A stretch of DNA of 64,000 bases from assembly GCF_000299035.1 (NCBI RefSeq), contig NZ_JH921518.1, positions 532,439 to 596,438 on the forward strand, in the 5' to 3' direction. Below the pieces are notes generated by a model, which was not told where the DNA came from, ran no database searches, and saw nothing but the letters and a program-made list of their open reading frames with translations. The position numbers and the translations under genes were made by a program. Origin of the DNA: Bacillus bingmayongensis. GTDB lineage: Bacteria > Bacillota > Bacilli > Bacillales > Bacillaceae_G. This document shows positions 1 through 9,599 of this stretch, one piece after another (positions within the stretch are counted from its first letter, which is position 1; the number at the start of each line of letters is the position of its first letter).

Positions 1-41
1 TTCTCATCATATCAAAACATCTCATATTATATCATATGTTA

Positions 42-227
42 CTAATGTTTCACAATAATATATACATTCTCTTGCAAACGATGAGCAATACCGTCTAAAA
101 TCGCTTCTAAATTATTTGCTACAAATTCCATTTCTTCTTTTGAGCCACAAATAAACAAAGGTGCTCCCCCAGCAAACTTTTCTGGCGTCGTTGTAATTAC
201 AGCAAGAATATAGCTTTCTAATATCAT
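42..227 (-). CDS. Small partner protein of the YIEGIA family membrane protein
   Basis: A 61-residue protein whose ATG overlaps the stop codon of the yphB gene by 4 bp (ATGA), so the two are probably translated together. It has no membrane segment or signal peptide; the N-terminal half reads like a short beta-rich domain. I recall small proteins annotated as a capping subunit for YIEGIA proteins beside yphB homologues, and position and size fit that. The assignment is by context more than by motif. It probably acts at the membrane with YphB, in the forespore or spore if YphB's sporulation role holds. Confidence 0.7.
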   Translation of the reverse strand: MILESYILAVITTTPEKFAGGAPLFICGSKEEMEFVANNLEAILDGIAHRLQENVYIIVKH

Positions 228-1117
228 CGCAGATCTCCCCTTCCTTTTGGGGCCTCTGATGACATATGAACCGCACTTTCTAATGTTGGTACATTTCCTA
301 TTACCGCAATCGCTTTTTTTACATCTTGATCTTGCGGGAGTACAAATACTCCTACTCTTCCATCTTCCAAATCACGCTTAGCTAATGGGACTAACGCCGG
401 GGTTCCAGAATCTCTAAATATGCCTAATGCAACTGAAACATCATGCAAAATTGCTTGTCGTTGTCCAAGATTAGAAATCGTTACCCTTGCGTCAATAGAC
501 TTAGGCTTTAAAATAAAACCCATTCCATACTTCATAATTTCTTCTTGCCTTGCTGGCAATCCAATATTCATAATATAAATATTATCAATATATAGTCCTG
601 CTCCTTCAAACCGGAGAGGAGCATGCTCAATGTCTACAAGATCACGTAACCTTTTACCAGACATCAATATTCTTGAAATAACGAATCCCGATATACCAGC
701 AACTACACCAGCAATCCACGAATGAAAACCTATATATATAAATGTTGTCACAAATGCTGTTAGCATCGCTAAATAGTTGCGACTTTCAAACACAAGAGCT
801 ATCCCCTCAATATATGTGTTTCCACGTGGTACAAGTTCATACCCATCTAATTGCTGCAGTGTATTTCTTTCCATATTTCGAACATCTCGGAATTGAGACG
901 CAGCCAACGTCAAGAAAGTAATCGCTGAAAAATCCTTCTTCAAAATAGACGGAATAGCAATCGCTCCTAAAGCTGCTGCAATTAATCCCATAGCAATGTG
1001 AATGATTTTTCCATGTAAACGTGTCGGATACTGCCTCGTATCTGTGCGAAGCATCAAAATTCGCGTTACTGTTCCAGCAATGACGCCACATAAAATGGCT
1101 GGTGTATATTCAGTCAT
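224..1117 (-). CDS. yphB: YIEGIA family membrane protein YphB (SeaA-like)
   Basis: A 297-residue protein carrying the family signature YIEGIA at residues 102-107. Hydrophobic segments lie at about 6-20, 40-58, 115-132 and 134-150, followed by a soluble C-terminal half. In B. subtilis the homologue yphB (also called seaA, spore envelope assembly, from memory) is linked to sporulation; the biochemical role is not clear. An AAGGAT Shine-Dalgarno stands before the ATG. It lies 3 bp downstream of yphA and overlaps the 61-residue partner by 4 bp, so yphA-yphB-partner look like one transcript. Confidence 0.85.
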   Translation of the reverse strand: MTEYTPAILCGVIAGTVTRILMLRTDTRQYPTRLHGKIIHIAMGLIAAALGAIAIPSILKKDFSAITFLTLAASQFRDVRNMERNTLQQLDGYELVPRGNTYIEGIALVFESRNYLAMLTAFVTTFIYIGFHSWIAGVVAGISGFVISRILMSGKRLRDLVDIEHAPLRFEGAGLYIDNIYIMNIGLPARQEEIMKYGMGFILKPKSIDARVTISNLGQRQAILHDVSVALGIFRDSGTPALVPLAKRDLEDGRVGVFVLPQDQDVKKAIAVIGNVPTLESAVHMSSEAPKGRGDLR

Positions 1118-1120
1118 GTA

Positions 1121-1720
1121 TTATCCTTGCCTTTCTTTTACATGTTTTTTTCTAAATTGTCCTCTATACGCCGATACTTTTACGATGTAAGACATCATCA
1201 TAACAAGTAGTGTAGAAACAGCAATGATATCAAAAAATGTCAAACTACCAATTTCATATGGAAAATGCAGCCTGCGAAAAATAAACGTTACCAATATTTC
1301 TCCTTGTAGCGCTCCAGCATATAAAGAACATAGACGTAATAAACGATCTCGATGTAATAAAATTGACGCGTATACAAGAGCACCACTTAACATAAAGGTT
1401 CGATCAATAATAATCCAAATCGGATCATACACCTCTAATAAATGAAAGCTTGTATATAGCATAGCAATAATAAGCGCTGACAATAAGGCGTACATTTTTT
1501 TCCATATAGAATATAGAGCAATCCCAAAAAATGAAATACTGCCGAGTATAAGTGCATTTATTGATACAATGAAAGAAGCAATAGATACGGTTATTTGTGA
1601 ACAAATAATAAATATTAGTATAATCGCACTAATTTTCCAGCGAACTTCATCTTTTTTCAAAAAAAATGTTGTAACAATCCAGCCCATCCACGCTAAAAAA
1701 TAAAAATAACTTCCATCCAT
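1121..1720 (-). CDS. yphA: YphA family integral membrane protein
   Basis: A 199-residue, very hydrophobic protein with about six or seven predicted membrane helices and almost no long loops. The start at 1720 (Met-Asp-Gly-Ser) is preferred over one eight codons upstream because TAGGAGGGG stands 6 nt before it; this length also equals that of B. subtilis YphA as I remember it. The function is unknown. It is first in the yphA-yphB-partner run and lies divergent from ypzI. Confidence 0.8.
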   Translation of the reverse strand: MDGSYFYFLAWMGWIVTTFFLKKDEVRWKISAIILIFIICSQITVSIASFIVSINALILGSISFFGIALYSIWKKMYALLSALIIAMLYTSFHLLEVYDPIWIIIDRTFMLSGALVYASILLHRDRLLRLCSLYAGALQGEILVTFIFRRLHFPYEIGSLTFFDIIAVSTLLVMMMSYIVKVSAYRGQFRKKHVKERQG

Positions 1721-1839
1721 ATTTTCCCCTCCTATCATTTCCATTATGGGAACTTTTTATGAAAACTAATCCTTTTCTTCTTTTTGCATAGTTTTTTCTT
1801 ATAACAGCAACACTTTCTATTGAGGGGGTGTAGATAACG

Positions 1840-1974
1840 ATGGGAAAAGACCGTCAAGAAAAGAAATTAAAACAATCACGCCGCGTTGAATCGGATCGTG
1901 ATCAATCATTGCAATATCCTGGTGCAACTAGTCTGGATACACCAGAGCAAGCTCGTCAACAAAATCAGCATTAA
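1840..1974 (+). CDS. ypzI: YpzI family small protein
   Basis: A 44-residue, charged, hydrophilic protein beginning MGKDRQEKKLKQSRRVES, with a GGGGGTG Shine-Dalgarno 9 nt before the ATG. The N-terminal half is basic, and the C-terminal half is rich in Gln, Pro and Asp. It matches the small YpzI protein that occupies the same place between yphA and fni in B. subtilis. Function is unknown; its composition resembles small spore-associated proteins, which is inference only. A strong terminator follows at 2067-2105. Confidence 0.8.
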   Translation: MGKDRQEKKLKQSRRVESDRDQSLQYPGATSLDTPEQARQQNQH

Positions 1975-2066
1975 ACTTAAAAACATCACTACTTTGCAAA
2001 GATTCAAAAGACAAGACCTAAAATTTAGCATGACATTAAATTCAATTTAACTCCTGATGGACACGA

Positions 2067-2105
2067 AAAAAGATGGTTTCGGTACAGCACCGAAACCATC
2101 TTTTA
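2067..2105 (+). terminator. Rho-independent terminator downstream of ypzI
   Basis: An inverted repeat (GATGGTTTCGGT, 5-nt loop, ACCGAAACCATC) is flanked by AAAA and TTTT. It is placed to stop ypzI transcription about 90 nt after the stop codon. Confidence 0.85.
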
Positions 2106-2175
2106 AACACTTAAATACAAAAAACTTTTCATTTAATTTTTAGATGTAGTGCATTTTCGCTAAACTGCTTGATTT

Positions 2176-2230
2176 TAACTAACTTTAGGTAAGAAAACTC
2201 CCACCTCTAAGCGCTAGCATAGGTGGTAAG
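2176..2230 (+). repeat. Short interspersed element with internal hairpin (copy 1)
   Basis: The stretch contains TAACTAACTTTAGG, then an inverted repeat CCACCT...AGGTGG around CTAAGCGCTAG, then GGTAAGTAGTTC. Both flanks recur at 37379-37415 with the middle missing, so this looks like a short mobile or degenerate repeat. It lies in the roughly 320 bp between the ypzI and fni terminators, where I see no gene. Confidence 0.45.
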
Positions 2231-2427
2231 TAGTTCCAATAACAAACATCTATTCAAAATACAGTTTTTTCGTTTCTGCATTATAAATCCTATCACTTTG
2301 GTAAGTGTCAATTAAAAGGCTTTTTCCTGTAACAAAAGTATATGATCTTTACATTTTTTCCAAACAAGTCACAATAAAATCTCTACCTGTACCAATGAAC
2401 TACATATTATATCTTGCATATACACAA

Positions 2428-2458
2428 AAGAAAAAACCAACCGAATGGTTGATTTTTT
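2428..2458 (-). terminator. Terminator downstream of fni
   Basis: A short stem (CAACC, GAAT loop, GGTTG) lies between an A-rich and a T-rich run and ends about 16 bp after the fni stop codon. On the minus strand it gives a U tract. The stem is short but correctly placed. Confidence 0.6.
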
Positions 2459-2473
2459 CATCTCCTATTAACC

Positions 2474-3535
<1,062 letters not shown>

Positions 3536-4684
3536 TTATTTCTTTAATTTTTTCAGTTGTTCACCAATAATATCACTAAATTGGAAAGTTGCAGATTCAG
3601 AAGTTGGCTCATATTGGCTGTAATCTTCTGTTTCATTATTTTCTTCAACAGCTTCTTTTATACTTAAAGAAATGCGTTTTTCTGCTGCATGTACTTCAAG
3701 TACTTTCACTTTCACTTCTTGTCCCATTTCTAATACTTCATTTGGATTTTTCACGTGGCGATTTGCAATTTGTGATACGTGCACAAGTCCTTCTACGCCG
3801 GGTAAAATTTCAACGAAAGCACCGAATGTAACAATACGCTTTACTATACCTTCTCGAACATCACCCGCTTTAACTTCAGCAGCAACATTTTCCCAAGGTC
3901 CTGGCTGAGCGGCTTTAATCGATAAAGAAATGCGCTGCGTATCTGCATCAACTGATAACACTTTGACTTTAACACTTTGTCCTTGTGTTAACACATCAGA
4001 AGGCTGTTCAACGCGATCATGAGAAATTTGTGAAATGTGTACTAAACCATCTACGCCACCAACATTCACAAAAGCACCGAAGTCAGTTAATCGTTGAACT
4101 GTACCTTCCACAACATCTCCTTCTTTTAAAGAAGAGATCGCTTCCTTTTTCTTCGATTCTAATTCTTGTTCTACAACTGCTTTATGTGAAAGAATAACAC
4201 GATTCTTTTCACGATCTAATTCAACGATTTTCACCGCTAATGTTTTTCCTTTATAATCAGTAAAATCTTCTACATAGTGCATTTCTACAAGTGAAGCTGG
4301 AATAAATCCGCGGACACCAAGATCCACAACTAAACCACCATTGACAATATCTTTTACAGTAACATCAAACACTTCACCTGAAGTGAATTTTCCTTGCAGC
4401 TCTACCCATGCTTTTTCTGCATCAACAGCACGTTTCGATAATACAAGATCATCATCTTCTAATTTAATAACTTTTAATTCAAGAGTTTGGTCTAATTCTA
4501 CAACATCGCTCGCTTTTTCAATATGAACGTTAGCTAATTCACTAATCGGAATAACGCCATCTGTTTTGTATCCAACATTTACAAGAACTTGTTTTTCTTC
4601 AACTTTCGTTACAGAACCTGTAACAACGTCACCCACTTGTAATGCTTTTGAATCCACAACTTCTTCATTCATTTTCTCTACCAT
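3536..4684 (-). CDS. ypfD: S1 RNA-binding repeat protein (YpfD, ribosomal S1 homologue)
   Basis: A 382-residue protein made of four S1 (OB-fold) RNA-binding repeats at about residues 17-85, 105-170, 190-255 and 275-345. Each has the GDVVEGTV-type start and the GLVHISQI or GLVHVSQI core. The tail is acidic and low in complexity. It is the short Gram-positive relative of ribosomal protein S1; B. subtilis YpfD is not essential and its role in translation is not settled. GGAGG stands 7 nt before the ATG. It is followed by fni. Confidence 0.92.
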   Translation of the reverse strand: MVEKMNEEVVDSKALQVGDVVTGSVTKVEEKQVLVNVGYKTDGVIPISELANVHIEKASDVVELDQTLELKVIKLEDDDLVLSKRAVDAEKAWVELQGKFTSGEVFDVTVKDIVNGGLVVDLGVRGFIPASLVEMHYVEDFTDYKGKTLAVKIVELDREKNRVILSHKAVVEQELESKKKEAISSLKEGDVVEGTVQRLTDFGAFVNVGGVDGLVHISQISHDRVEQPSDVLTQGQSVKVKVLSVDADTQRISLSIKAAQPGPWENVAAEVKAGDVREGIVKRIVTFGAFVEILPGVEGLVHVSQIANRHVKNPNEVLEMGQEVKVKVLEVHAAEKRISLSIKEAVEENNETEDYSQYEPTSESATFQFSDIIGEQLKKLKK

Positions 4685-4807
4685 GGAAATACCTCCCTAC
4701 AGAATTGACAAAGCTTTTTTATGTATATACGAAATGAAAACAAATGCTTTCATTTGCATGTTATAAGAAATTTTTAGCATATACTCACTTTCAATACATA
4801 GAGCAAC

Positions 4808-4990
4808 CTACTTTTTTCCATACACTTCATAGAAGATATAGAAACCTATATAAATAGTATACAGCAAAATCTCCTTGAATAAAGTATGTTTTAAAATATA
4901 ATAGCGAATATATTCTGACAGTTTCTCTTCTTTTACTAACTTCTTACAAATTGACTTATTTGTCAAGGAAAGCGTCTCACCATTCTCCAC
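4808..4990 (-). CDS. Doubtful 60-residue ORF between cmk and ypfD
   Basis: An open frame of 60 codons with a GTG start and no Shine-Dalgarno. It begins about 20 bp after the cmk terminator. The product would be Lys-, Tyr- and Ile-rich with one hydrophobic stretch near the C-terminus. I recognise no family. It lies in the 354-bp gap 4685-5038, which otherwise holds only the ypfD promoter region and the cmk terminator. It may be chance. Confidence 0.2.
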   Translation of the reverse strand: MENGETLSLTNKSICKKLVKEEKLSEYIRYYILKHTLFKEILLYTIYIGFYIFYEVYGKK

Positions 4991-5009
4991 TATGCTAATA
5001 TTTTTTAAA

Positions 5010-5038
5010 ATAAAAAAGAAAGGGGCTTCCCCCTTTCT
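5010..5038 (-). terminator. Terminator downstream of cmk
   Basis: An inverted repeat AAAGAAAGGGG, CTTC, CCCCTTTCTTT lies directly after the cmk stop codon. On the minus strand it ends in a T-rich tail (TTTTTTATTTT). Confidence 0.85.
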
Positions 5039-5716
5039 TTATTTTGCAAATGCTCCAGAAACAATATCCATAATTTTTTTGACAACCTCTTCAATTGATA
5101 AAGAAGTTGTATCTAATTCCAATGCATCATCCGCTTTTTTTAGCGGAGAAACTTCGCGCTCTGAATCTAGCTTATCACGCTCAGCAATCTCTTTTTTCAA
5201 TTGCTCTAAACTAGAAGCAAAACCTTTCTTCGTGTTTTCAAGATGTCTACGCTCCGCTCTCTCTTGAACAGAAGCAAGCATAAAAATTTTCACTTCCGCA
5301 TTAGGTAACACATGCGTACCAATATCACGACCGTCCATTACTACTCCGCCCTGTTCTGCTAGAGCTTGTTGGCGACGTACCATCTCTTCCCGAACAAGAC
5401 GATGCTTGGCAACAATTGATACGCGATTTGTTACATCCGGTGTACGAATCGCTTCAGATACATCCTCGCCATTTAAGAAAACTAGTTGTGTATTTTCACC
5501 TTGCTGAAACTCAATATTTACATTTTTTAAAACTTCCATTAGACTTTCTTCATTTTCAATATCCACATTTTGCTTAAGAGCAGCATATGTAAGCGTACGA
5601 TACATTGCACCTGTGTCAATATATACATAAGAAAGTTCTTTCGCAACAATCTTTGCGACCGTGCTTTTCCCAGCAGCTGCTGGACCATCTATCGCAATTG
5701 AAATTCGTTTTTCCAT
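5039..5716 (-). CDS. cmk: Cytidylate kinase
   Basis: A 225-residue nucleoside monophosphate kinase that phosphorylates CMP and dCMP with ATP. The P-loop [11 protein letters not shown] is at residues 9-19, the CMP-binding [15 protein letters not shown] follows, and DGRDIGT lies near residue 128. The [13 protein letters not shown] segment near residue 195 is the usual C-terminal Asp/Arg region. Length is standard. It is closed by its own terminator and preceded by ypfB on the same strand. Confidence 0.95.
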   Translation of the reverse strand: MEKRISIAIDGPAAAGKSTVAKIVAKELSYVYIDTGAMYRTLTYAALKQNVDIENEESLMEVLKNVNIEFQQGENTQLVFLNGEDVSEAIRTPDVTNRVSIVAKHRLVREEMVRRQQALAEQGGVVMDGRDIGTHVLPNAEVKIFMLASVQERAERRHLENTKKGFASSLEQLKKEIAERDKLDSEREVSPLKKADDALELDTTSLSIEEVVKKIMDIVSGAFAK

Positions 5717-5849
5717 TGTAACACCTCATTTTTTTCACTTATATAACAAAATGAAAAGCAGGTACAAATTCCCTGCTTCTTCGTGTTTGTTTCATGTCGA
5801 TTAAATCCTCAATTATTGTAGCACAATCCTTACTATAAGAAAATGAAAA

Positions 5850-6023
5850 CTACTTATTCACTTGTAAAATATCCGTTGTGTTTTTACTTGTAACTCCTTC
5901 ATAATAAACGATTTTTGATAAATATTTTACTGTGGACTCTTGCATAAAGAGTAATTGAATAATGCACAGACAAATAAATTGAATCAATAATATACGAATT
6001 AAGACTCCCTCAATTTTTTTCAA
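5850..6023 (-). CDS. ypfB: YpfB-like small membrane protein (DUF5359 type)
   Basis: A 57-residue protein with a TTG start; AAGAGGA lies 8 nt upstream on the coding strand. It has a short basic N-terminus (MKKIEGVLIRI), one transmembrane helix at about residues 8-28 and a polar C-terminus. Position directly upstream of cmk and size fit B. subtilis YpfB. Function is unknown. The neighbouring ypfA gene, which encodes a PilZ protein in B. subtilis, is absent here. Confidence 0.6.
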   Translation of the reverse strand: MKKIEGVLIRILLIQFICLCIIQLLFMQESTVKYLSKIVYYEGVTSKNTTDILQVNK

Positions 6024-6232
6024 AAAAATATCCTCTTTTCATTTTTTCTCACTCATTCCAACAATTTACGATAGAAAAAATTAAAAAATCCGCTTACTTT
6101 AATTATTTCCAATATACAGTAGCTAACTTTATTTTCATTTCTGGTACAAACTTTTATACATTTCCATTGTCGAATCTAGCAAAAACATGGTATGTTCTAA
6201 ATGTATTTTTTGATTGGAAAGGGGTATAAGCA

Positions 6233-7207
6233 TTGAAAAAAATCCTAGTTTTACACACAGGTGGAACAATCGCAATGGAGGAAGATAAAGAAACTGGGGT
6301 TGTACAACCAGGGGAACAAAATCCTCTTTTAAAATTCATTCCTGATTTAGAGGATGATATTGATTTAATTGTTGAAGATGTCTTTCATCTTCCATCTCCT
6401 CATATGACTCCTAGCGAGATGTTACAATTACAAGTCATCATTGATGAAAGAGTTAAACATGAAGACATTCATGGTGTTGTCATTACACATGGTACAGATA
6501 CATTAGAAGAGACTGCCTATTTTTTAGATTTAACTGTACAAGCGAACATTCCAATCGTTGTAACAGGGGCAATGCGCTCTAGCAACGAATTAGGCGCTGA
6601 CGGTTTATATAACTTTTTATCTGCTGTAAAGGTTGCAAGTAGTAACGAAGCACTTGGAAAAGGTATTCTTGTCGTATTAAACGACGAAATTCACTGTGCA
6701 ACAAATGTAACAAAAACACATACAAGTAATGTTGCAACATTCCAAAGTCCTCAATACGGACCAATCGGTATGGTGACAAAACGTGGTGTTGTCTTCCATC
6801 ACGCTCTCGTACATCACGAAACATATATGGTCGGACAAATTTCTAAAAATGTGGTCGTGTTAAAAGCATACGCCGGTATGGATGATACATTATTAGCAGC
6901 AATTGAAACCCTTCCGGTAGATGGGATTGTAATCGAAGCACTCGGTCAAGGTAATTTACCACCACGAACGCTCCCTAGTTTACAGCGCTTAATGAATAAA
7001 GGAATTCCAATTGTTCTTGTTTCCCGCTGCTTTAACGGAATTGTCCAAGACGTATATTCCTATGAGGGTGGAGGAAAACAATTAAAAGATATTGGGATTG
7101 TCTTCACCTACGGTTTAAATGCCCAAAAAGCTCGTATTAAACTACTTGTGGCTTTAGAATGTGCTCAATCTCAAGAAAAAATTCAACAAATGTTTATGCA
7201 CGATTAA
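6233..7207 (+). CDS. ansA: L-asparaginase, type I (AnsA)
   Basis: A 324-residue cytoplasmic asparaginase hydrolysing L-asparagine to aspartate and ammonia. The first catalytic threonine is in HTGGTIAM (Thr12), and the second Thr/Asp pair is in THGTDT (residues 85-90). There is no signal peptide, which separates it from type II enzymes. The start is TTG with GAAAGGGG about 8 nt upstream. It stands alone, convergent with ypdA across a shared terminator. In B. subtilis this place holds the ypeB-sleB genes instead, so the gene is a local insertion in this lineage. Confidence 0.93.
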   Translation: MKKILVLHTGGTIAMEEDKETGVVQPGEQNPLLKFIPDLEDDIDLIVEDVFHLPSPHMTPSEMLQLQVIIDERVKHEDIHGVVITHGTDTLEETAYFLDLTVQANIPIVVTGAMRSSNELGADGLYNFLSAVKVASSNEALGKGILVVLNDEIHCATNVTKTHTSNVATFQSPQYGPIGMVTKRGVVFHHALVHHETYMVGQISKNVVVLKAYAGMDDTLLAAIETLPVDGIVIEALGQGNLPPRTLPSLQRLMNKGIPIVLVSRCFNGIVQDVYSYEGGGKQLKDIGIVFTYGLNAQKARIKLLVALECAQSQEKIQQMFMHD

Positions 7208-7243
7208 AAAATAAGCTGTCGAAATTCGACAGCTTATTTTTGT
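7207..7243. terminator. Bidirectional terminator between ansA and ypdA
   Basis: A long inverted repeat (AAATAAGCTGTCGA, 4 nt, TCGACAGCTTATTT) with A and T tracts on both sides. It overlaps the last codons of ypdA and serves both convergent genes. Confidence 0.9.
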
Positions 7244-8217
7244 TCTCTTGATACAACTGTTTGTGTAATTGCTCCGCCATGAAATCTTCCATTCTCAATA
7301 AAAATTTCATTCGCATTATTTCCAGCTGCAATAACACCCGCAATAAAGATATTCTCAACATTCGTTTCCATTGTTTCTTCCGTATACACCGGACGCCCTG
7401 TTTCTTTATCAATTTCTACTCCCATTTTTGTTAAGAAGCCATGATCTGGATGATATCCCGTCATTGCAAACACAAAATCATTTTGAATCGTAAATGATTC
7501 TCCATTACTTGTATACGTCAGTGTATGTTCGGTAATTTCTTTCACGTGAGCATGGAACCGCATTTGAATTGTACCATTACGCACTAATGCTTCAAATTCA
7601 GGTAAAATCCACGGCTTAATACTCTGTGAATATGCTTCCCCGCGATACAACACCGTTACACGTGCTCCAGCTTTTACAAGTTCTAGCGCTGCATCTACAC
7701 TTGAATTTTTTCCTCCTATTACAACTACATCACGGTCAAAATATGGATGTGCCTCTTTAAAGTAATGGGATACTTTTTCTAAATTTTCTCCAGGAACGTT
7801 CATATAGTTTGGATTATCATAATATCCCGTTGCCACTACAATATATTTCGCAGTATATGTCTCCTTATTACCATCACGCTTCGTTGTATTTACTCTAAAG
7901 AAGTTCCCGTCTTTTTGCACTTGTTCTACGCGTTCAAATGCATTTACACGCACTCCTTTACGCTTTACCACTTCACGATAATACGCAAGCGCTTGATTAC
8001 GAACTGGCTTACGATTTTCTGTAATAAAAGCAACATCACCAATCTCTAATTTTTCACTAGATGAAAAAAACGTTTGATGAGTTGGATAATGATAAATCGC
8101 ATTCACAATATTCCCTTTTTCAATTACTAGTGGATCGATTCCCTCTTGCTGTAGTGAAATCGCTGCTGCTAATCCACATGGTCCGCCCCCGATTATAATA
8201 ACTGTTTCTTTTTGCAT
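7234..8217 (-). CDS. ypdA: Bacillithiol disulfide reductase YpdA (Bdr)
   Basis: A 327-residue FAD/NADPH-dependent reductase that returns oxidised bacillithiol disulfide to the thiol. The FAD-binding IIGGGPCGLAAAI at the N-terminus includes Cys14, the cysteine reported as essential in this family. The NADPH motif VVIGGKNSSVDAALEL is near residue 160. The ATG at 8217 is chosen over a GTG ten codons upstream because TAGGAGTG stands 8 nt before it, and because this numbering places the cysteine at position 14. It points to bacillithiol as the low-molecular-weight thiol here. Confidence 0.92.
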   Translation of the reverse strand: MQKETVIIIGGGPCGLAAAISLQQEGIDPLVIEKGNIVNAIYHYPTHQTFFSSSEKLEIGDVAFITENRKPVRNQALAYYREVVKRKGVRVNAFERVEQVQKDGNFFRVNTTKRDGNKETYTAKYIVVATGYYDNPNYMNVPGENLEKVSHYFKEAHPYFDRDVVVIGGKNSSVDAALELVKAGARVTVLYRGEAYSQSIKPWILPEFEALVRNGTIQMRFHAHVKEITEHTLTYTSNGESFTIQNDFVFAMTGYHPDHGFLTKMGVEIDKETGRPVYTEETMETNVENIFIAGVIAAGNNANEIFIENGRFHGGAITQTVVSREQK

Positions 8218-8329
8218 ACTCGGTTCACTCCTAGTCTTCTGCTTCACTCTCTATTTATTACAAAACAAGAAAAAACCTACTTTCAGCAGTAGGCACCTAT
8301 CTTTATTGTATTCATTTTTCATATATTTG

Positions 8330-8860
8330 TCATCTAAACGATACGTACATTCGATAGACGTCCGCTAAAAACTGTCTAAATCTTATTCCTTGTTGTCCAA
8401 ATACATTTTCTGGATCAATCTTTCTCGTAGGATCAAGTGTTTTATGAGATACAATATCCGTTTTAGGATTTAAATTGAATGTATGACATAAATAAGCATG
8501 GTACCATGTAAACCGCGTGTAAGAGTCCCAAAAATTAACAGCTCCTCCATAACACATTTCAACACCAATTGCTGCTTTATTTGCATCATAACCAAACAAA
8601 TCGTTATCTGATGGTACACTATACCTTACGTGATATGCTACCTCATCAATTGGGATAATTTCTAAAATGGTTGTATCATCTACAAAAGTATGCGCCGATG
8701 CTTTTGGTTGCACTTCGTTAAAGTAATCACGATTTCCTATCGCATTGCTACCAGGATTCCCCGTATCATGACTTACAATAAATCTCACCTTTGAAAGGCG
8801 GATTCCTGGTCGTGAGCTTCCGTATCCAATATAATTTCGCTCTATAGGGAACATCACCAT
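8330..8860 (-). CDS. N-acetylmuramoyl-L-alanine amidase, Amidase_2 fold
   Basis: A 176-residue zinc amidase domain of the PGRP/Amidase_2 type. A zinc histidine lies in VSHDTG near the start, and VSHKTLDPTRKIDPE near the C-terminus supplies the later His and Asp ligands. It cleaves the bond between muramic acid and the stem peptide. There is no signal peptide and no wall-binding repeat, so export may depend on a holin, lysis or mother-cell release; phage and sporulation amidases often look like this. The ATG at 8860 is chosen because GGAG stands 9 nt upstream; a TTG at 8869 is possible. Confidence 0.85.
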   Translation of the reverse strand: MVMFPIERNYIGYGSSRPGIRLSKVRFIVSHDTGNPGSNAIGNRDYFNEVQPKASAHTFVDDTTILEIIPIDEVAYHVRYSVPSDNDLFGYDANKAAIGVEMCYGGAVNFWDSYTRFTWYHAYLCHTFNLNPKTDIVSHKTLDPTRKIDPENVFGQQGIRFRQFLADVYRMYVSFR

Positions 8861-8937
8861 GTTTATCAACTCCGCTCTAGAAAATTACCTTCTTCCTTAT
8901 ATATGTATTCAATCTCGATATCTATATAGCACATTTC

Positions 8938-9171
8938 TTACGCAAAGAGAAACTCAAAAATATTTGAAGTAAAGACCATAAATAATAAAATACTTACAGC
9001 CGTTCCATAAAACCCATAAAACCAAACACAGTCTTCTTTTGTATCTAAACCGAAAAATTTATTCACGGATTGTAACAAAGATGAACGTTTCACATGTTTT
9101 TTCCGTAAAACTTCTACCCGTTCCATAACATCTGTTGGCATCATAAATCTTTGGTCTGCTGTCATTTTCAT
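8938..9171 (-). CDS. Small one-helix membrane protein, function unknown
   Basis: A 77-residue protein with AAGGAGAG 8 nt before its ATG, so it is probably translated. The N-terminal half is basic and helical (ERVEVLRKKHVKRS); a hydrophobic segment at about residues 52-72 would anchor it in the membrane. I recognise no family. It lies between gudB and the amidase gene on the same strand, about 80 bp upstream of the latter. Confidence 0.6.
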   Translation of the reverse strand: MKMTADQRFMMPTDVMERVEVLRKKHVKRSSLLQSVNKFFGLDTKEDCVWFYGFYGTAVSILLFMVFTSNIFEFLFA

Positions 9172-9313
9172 TATTAATCTCTCCTTATTTTGTTTCCGTT
9201 TTGTTTATCTAAGGAAAGTATAGCACAAACGTTCGTACAGAACAAGCGTTCTTTTTATTTTTTTATAATCGAACATCCATTTTCAACATATTCCATCCCA
9301 TTAACAGTAACTA

Positions 9314-9426
9314 TTTATCCCGCTATTTGCGGACAGTAAGAAAGACCTCATCTCAAAATCCAGCGAAAACAAAGAAGTTAGGTGATGGATTAACTGCCTG
9401 TAAAAACCCGATTGATGAAACTTTAT
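9314..9426 (-). repeat. bcr1-like interspersed repeat, 113 bp, internally shortened
   Basis: Read on the minus strand it begins ATAAAGTTTCATCAATCGGG and ends GCAAATAGCGGGATAAA. Both ends match the full-length copy at 21263-21420; the 5' hairpin region (about 40 bp) is missing. It resembles the short bcr repeats of the B. cereus group (family number from memory). It occupies most of the 428-bp gap 9172-9599. Confidence 0.7.
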
Positions 9427-9547
9427 CCGATCCATTTTAAAAATAACATTATAATTCTCCATGCGATAGCTATCGATGCCCCAACAACGAACAACTCAAA
9501 TATTTCCAGTGTACCTACCTTTTCTATAATCCTTATTATTTCAATAA

Positions 9548-9582
9548 AAAACGTGGTTTCCCTGAAGGAAACCACGTTCTCT
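9548..9582 (-). terminator. Terminator downstream of gudB
   Basis: A perfect stem AACGTGGTTTCC, short loop, GGAAACCACGTT is followed on the minus strand by TTTTTTATT. It lies 20 bp past the gudB stop codon. Confidence 0.9.
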
Positions 9583-9599
9583 CTAAACTTTTTGTTCTA

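Noticed and set aside
8330-8860. Prophage remnant suggested by the signal-less amidase
   Set aside because: No holin, tail, integrase or attachment-like repeats are near it, and the flanking genes are in their ancestral order. An isolated amidase is not enough.
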